This document shows positions 6,544 through 7,065 of a stretch of DNA of 7,065 bases, piece after piece. Origin of the DNA: Flavobacteriales bacterium (GTDB lineage Bacteria > Bacteroidota > Bacteroidia > NS11-12g > UBA955); the NCBI GenBank assembly GCA_947464515.1, contig CANHXF010000087.1, positions 1 to 7,065 of the forward strand, read 5' to 3'. Position 1 is the first letter of the stretch, and each line of letters starts with the position of its first letter. The position numbers and the translations under genes were made by a program. The notes beneath the pieces were generated by a model, which made no database searches, was not told the origin of the DNA, and saw only the letters and a program-made list of their open reading frames with translations.

Positions 6544-7065
6544 ATGGGAGCATTCGTGTTCCCTACCATTTTACATGGTCAAATTGATACGCTTTTGGCA
6601 CTGCCCGAAAGCAATGTCTCGGCAAATCCCAATGTGGCGTCAGCCCGACTAAAATCTGATTATTTCCTGGCTGAATCTAAATTCCAAGAAGAGGCATTCC
6701 ACGAAGCACAACAGCTTTTTCAGAAACTGATCGATTCTACTCAAAAAAATCTGAGTATCAATAATAAATCAACGGAAATGCGTCCTTTAAACAACGATGC
6801 CCAGTTTATTTCGGGTGCGTATTTCCGACTTTCGCAATTGTCGGCCAAAGACTATTCCATTTATTCTCAGGGGAATACAAGTGCCGCGATAAATTCTGGG
6901 AACGCAGCTTTTACTGGCGAATCGAGCACTTCCAACACAAACGAAATACCCAAATCAGGCATGCACAAAGCCAACATCAGCATGGCACTTTATCATTTGG
7001 ACTTGGCATTGAAATACTCTCCCAACAACAAAGATTATCTTTATGCCGAAGCCCAATTGTTGGAA
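6544..7065 (+). CDS. Exported TPR-like protein, N-terminal part, cut by window edge
   Basis: An open frame of 174 codons from ATG 6544 (GTG at 6541 is directly upstream in frame) runs off the right edge. The helical segment at about residues 34-64 (ARLKSDYFLAESKFQEEAF... to QKLID) and that at about 143-173 (ANISMALYHLDLALKYSPNN...) have the spacing of alanine and large hydrophobic residues seen in tetratricopeptide repeats. Between them, about 104-137, is a low-complexity loop rich in Ser, Thr, Asn and Gly. The start is uncertain. From ATG 6544 only a short uncharged hydrophobic run precedes HGQ, but reading the same frame upstream gives LKNLALNIVFVMGAFVFPTI followed by LHGQ, a convincing signal peptide whose first codon would be CTA at 6511. 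The frame stays open further upstream into the nucleotidyltransferase gene. TPR proteins commonly follow this nucleotidyltransferase in Flavobacteriia; the role is probably envelope-related, an inference. Confidence 0.7.
   Translation, partial: MGAFVFPTILHGQIDTLLALPESNVSANPNVASARLKSDYFLAESKFQEEAFHEAQQLFQKLIDSTQKNLSINNKSTEMRPLNNDAQFISGAYFRLSQLSAKDYSIYSQGNTSAAINSGNAAFTGESSTSNTNEIPKSGMHKANISMALYHLDLALKYSPNNKDYLYAEAQLLE

Noticed and set aside
1..7065. A hidden defence system, mobile element, phage remnant or CRISPR array.
   Set aside because: All sequence is accounted for by ordinary chromosomal genes with short gaps; no spaced direct repeats, transposase motifs or terminal inverted repeats were seen.

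Overview
The window looks like ordinary chromosomal DNA of a member of the Bacteroidota, most likely Flavobacteriales or a close relative. The evidence is: a large M16 zinc protease of the type common in that phylum; the gene order WbqC-like protein, polysaccharide flippase, dUTPase, sugar nucleotidyltransferase, TPR protein, of which the part from the flippase onward I know from Flavobacteriia; promoter -7 boxes of the Bacteroidota form TAnnTTTG; and no convincing Shine-Dalgarno sequence before any start codon. The placement rests on recalled gene content, not on a database search.

Layout. Positions 1-2256 (minus strand) hold the first 752 codons of a secreted, four-domain M16 metallopeptidase that runs off the left edge. 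A 60-bp divergent intergenic region (2257-2316) carries the start signals for both directions. From 2317 everything reads rightward: folK (folate synthesis), a WbqC-family protein, a polysaccharide or oligosaccharide flippase, dut (dUTPase), a 63-bp gap with its own promoter box, a sugar-1-phosphate nucleotidyltransferase with a left-handed beta-helix tail, and the start of an exported TPR-like protein that runs off the right edge. folK/wbqC and wbqC/flippase each overlap by 4 nt, and dut follows the flippase by 9 nt, so 2317-5440 is probably one operon. The nucleotidyltransferase probably starts a second unit that includes the TPR protein.

How the genes fit together. WbqC-like protein, flippase and nucleotidyltransferase point to building and exporting a cell-surface glycan (activated sugar, assembly, lipid-linked oligosaccharide flipping). 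FolK and Dut are housekeeping enzymes of folate and nucleotide metabolism that share the transcript. The M16 protease is a separate, divergently read exported enzyme.

I see no mobile element, CRISPR array, tRNA, rRNA, phage gene or defence or toxin system, and no gene-free stretch over 300 bp. The points most worth a second look are the nearly leaderless divergent starts, the missing canonical start codon for the signal peptide of the last gene, the unusual N-terminus of the WbqC-like protein, and the unknown sugar specificity of the nucleotidyltransferase.
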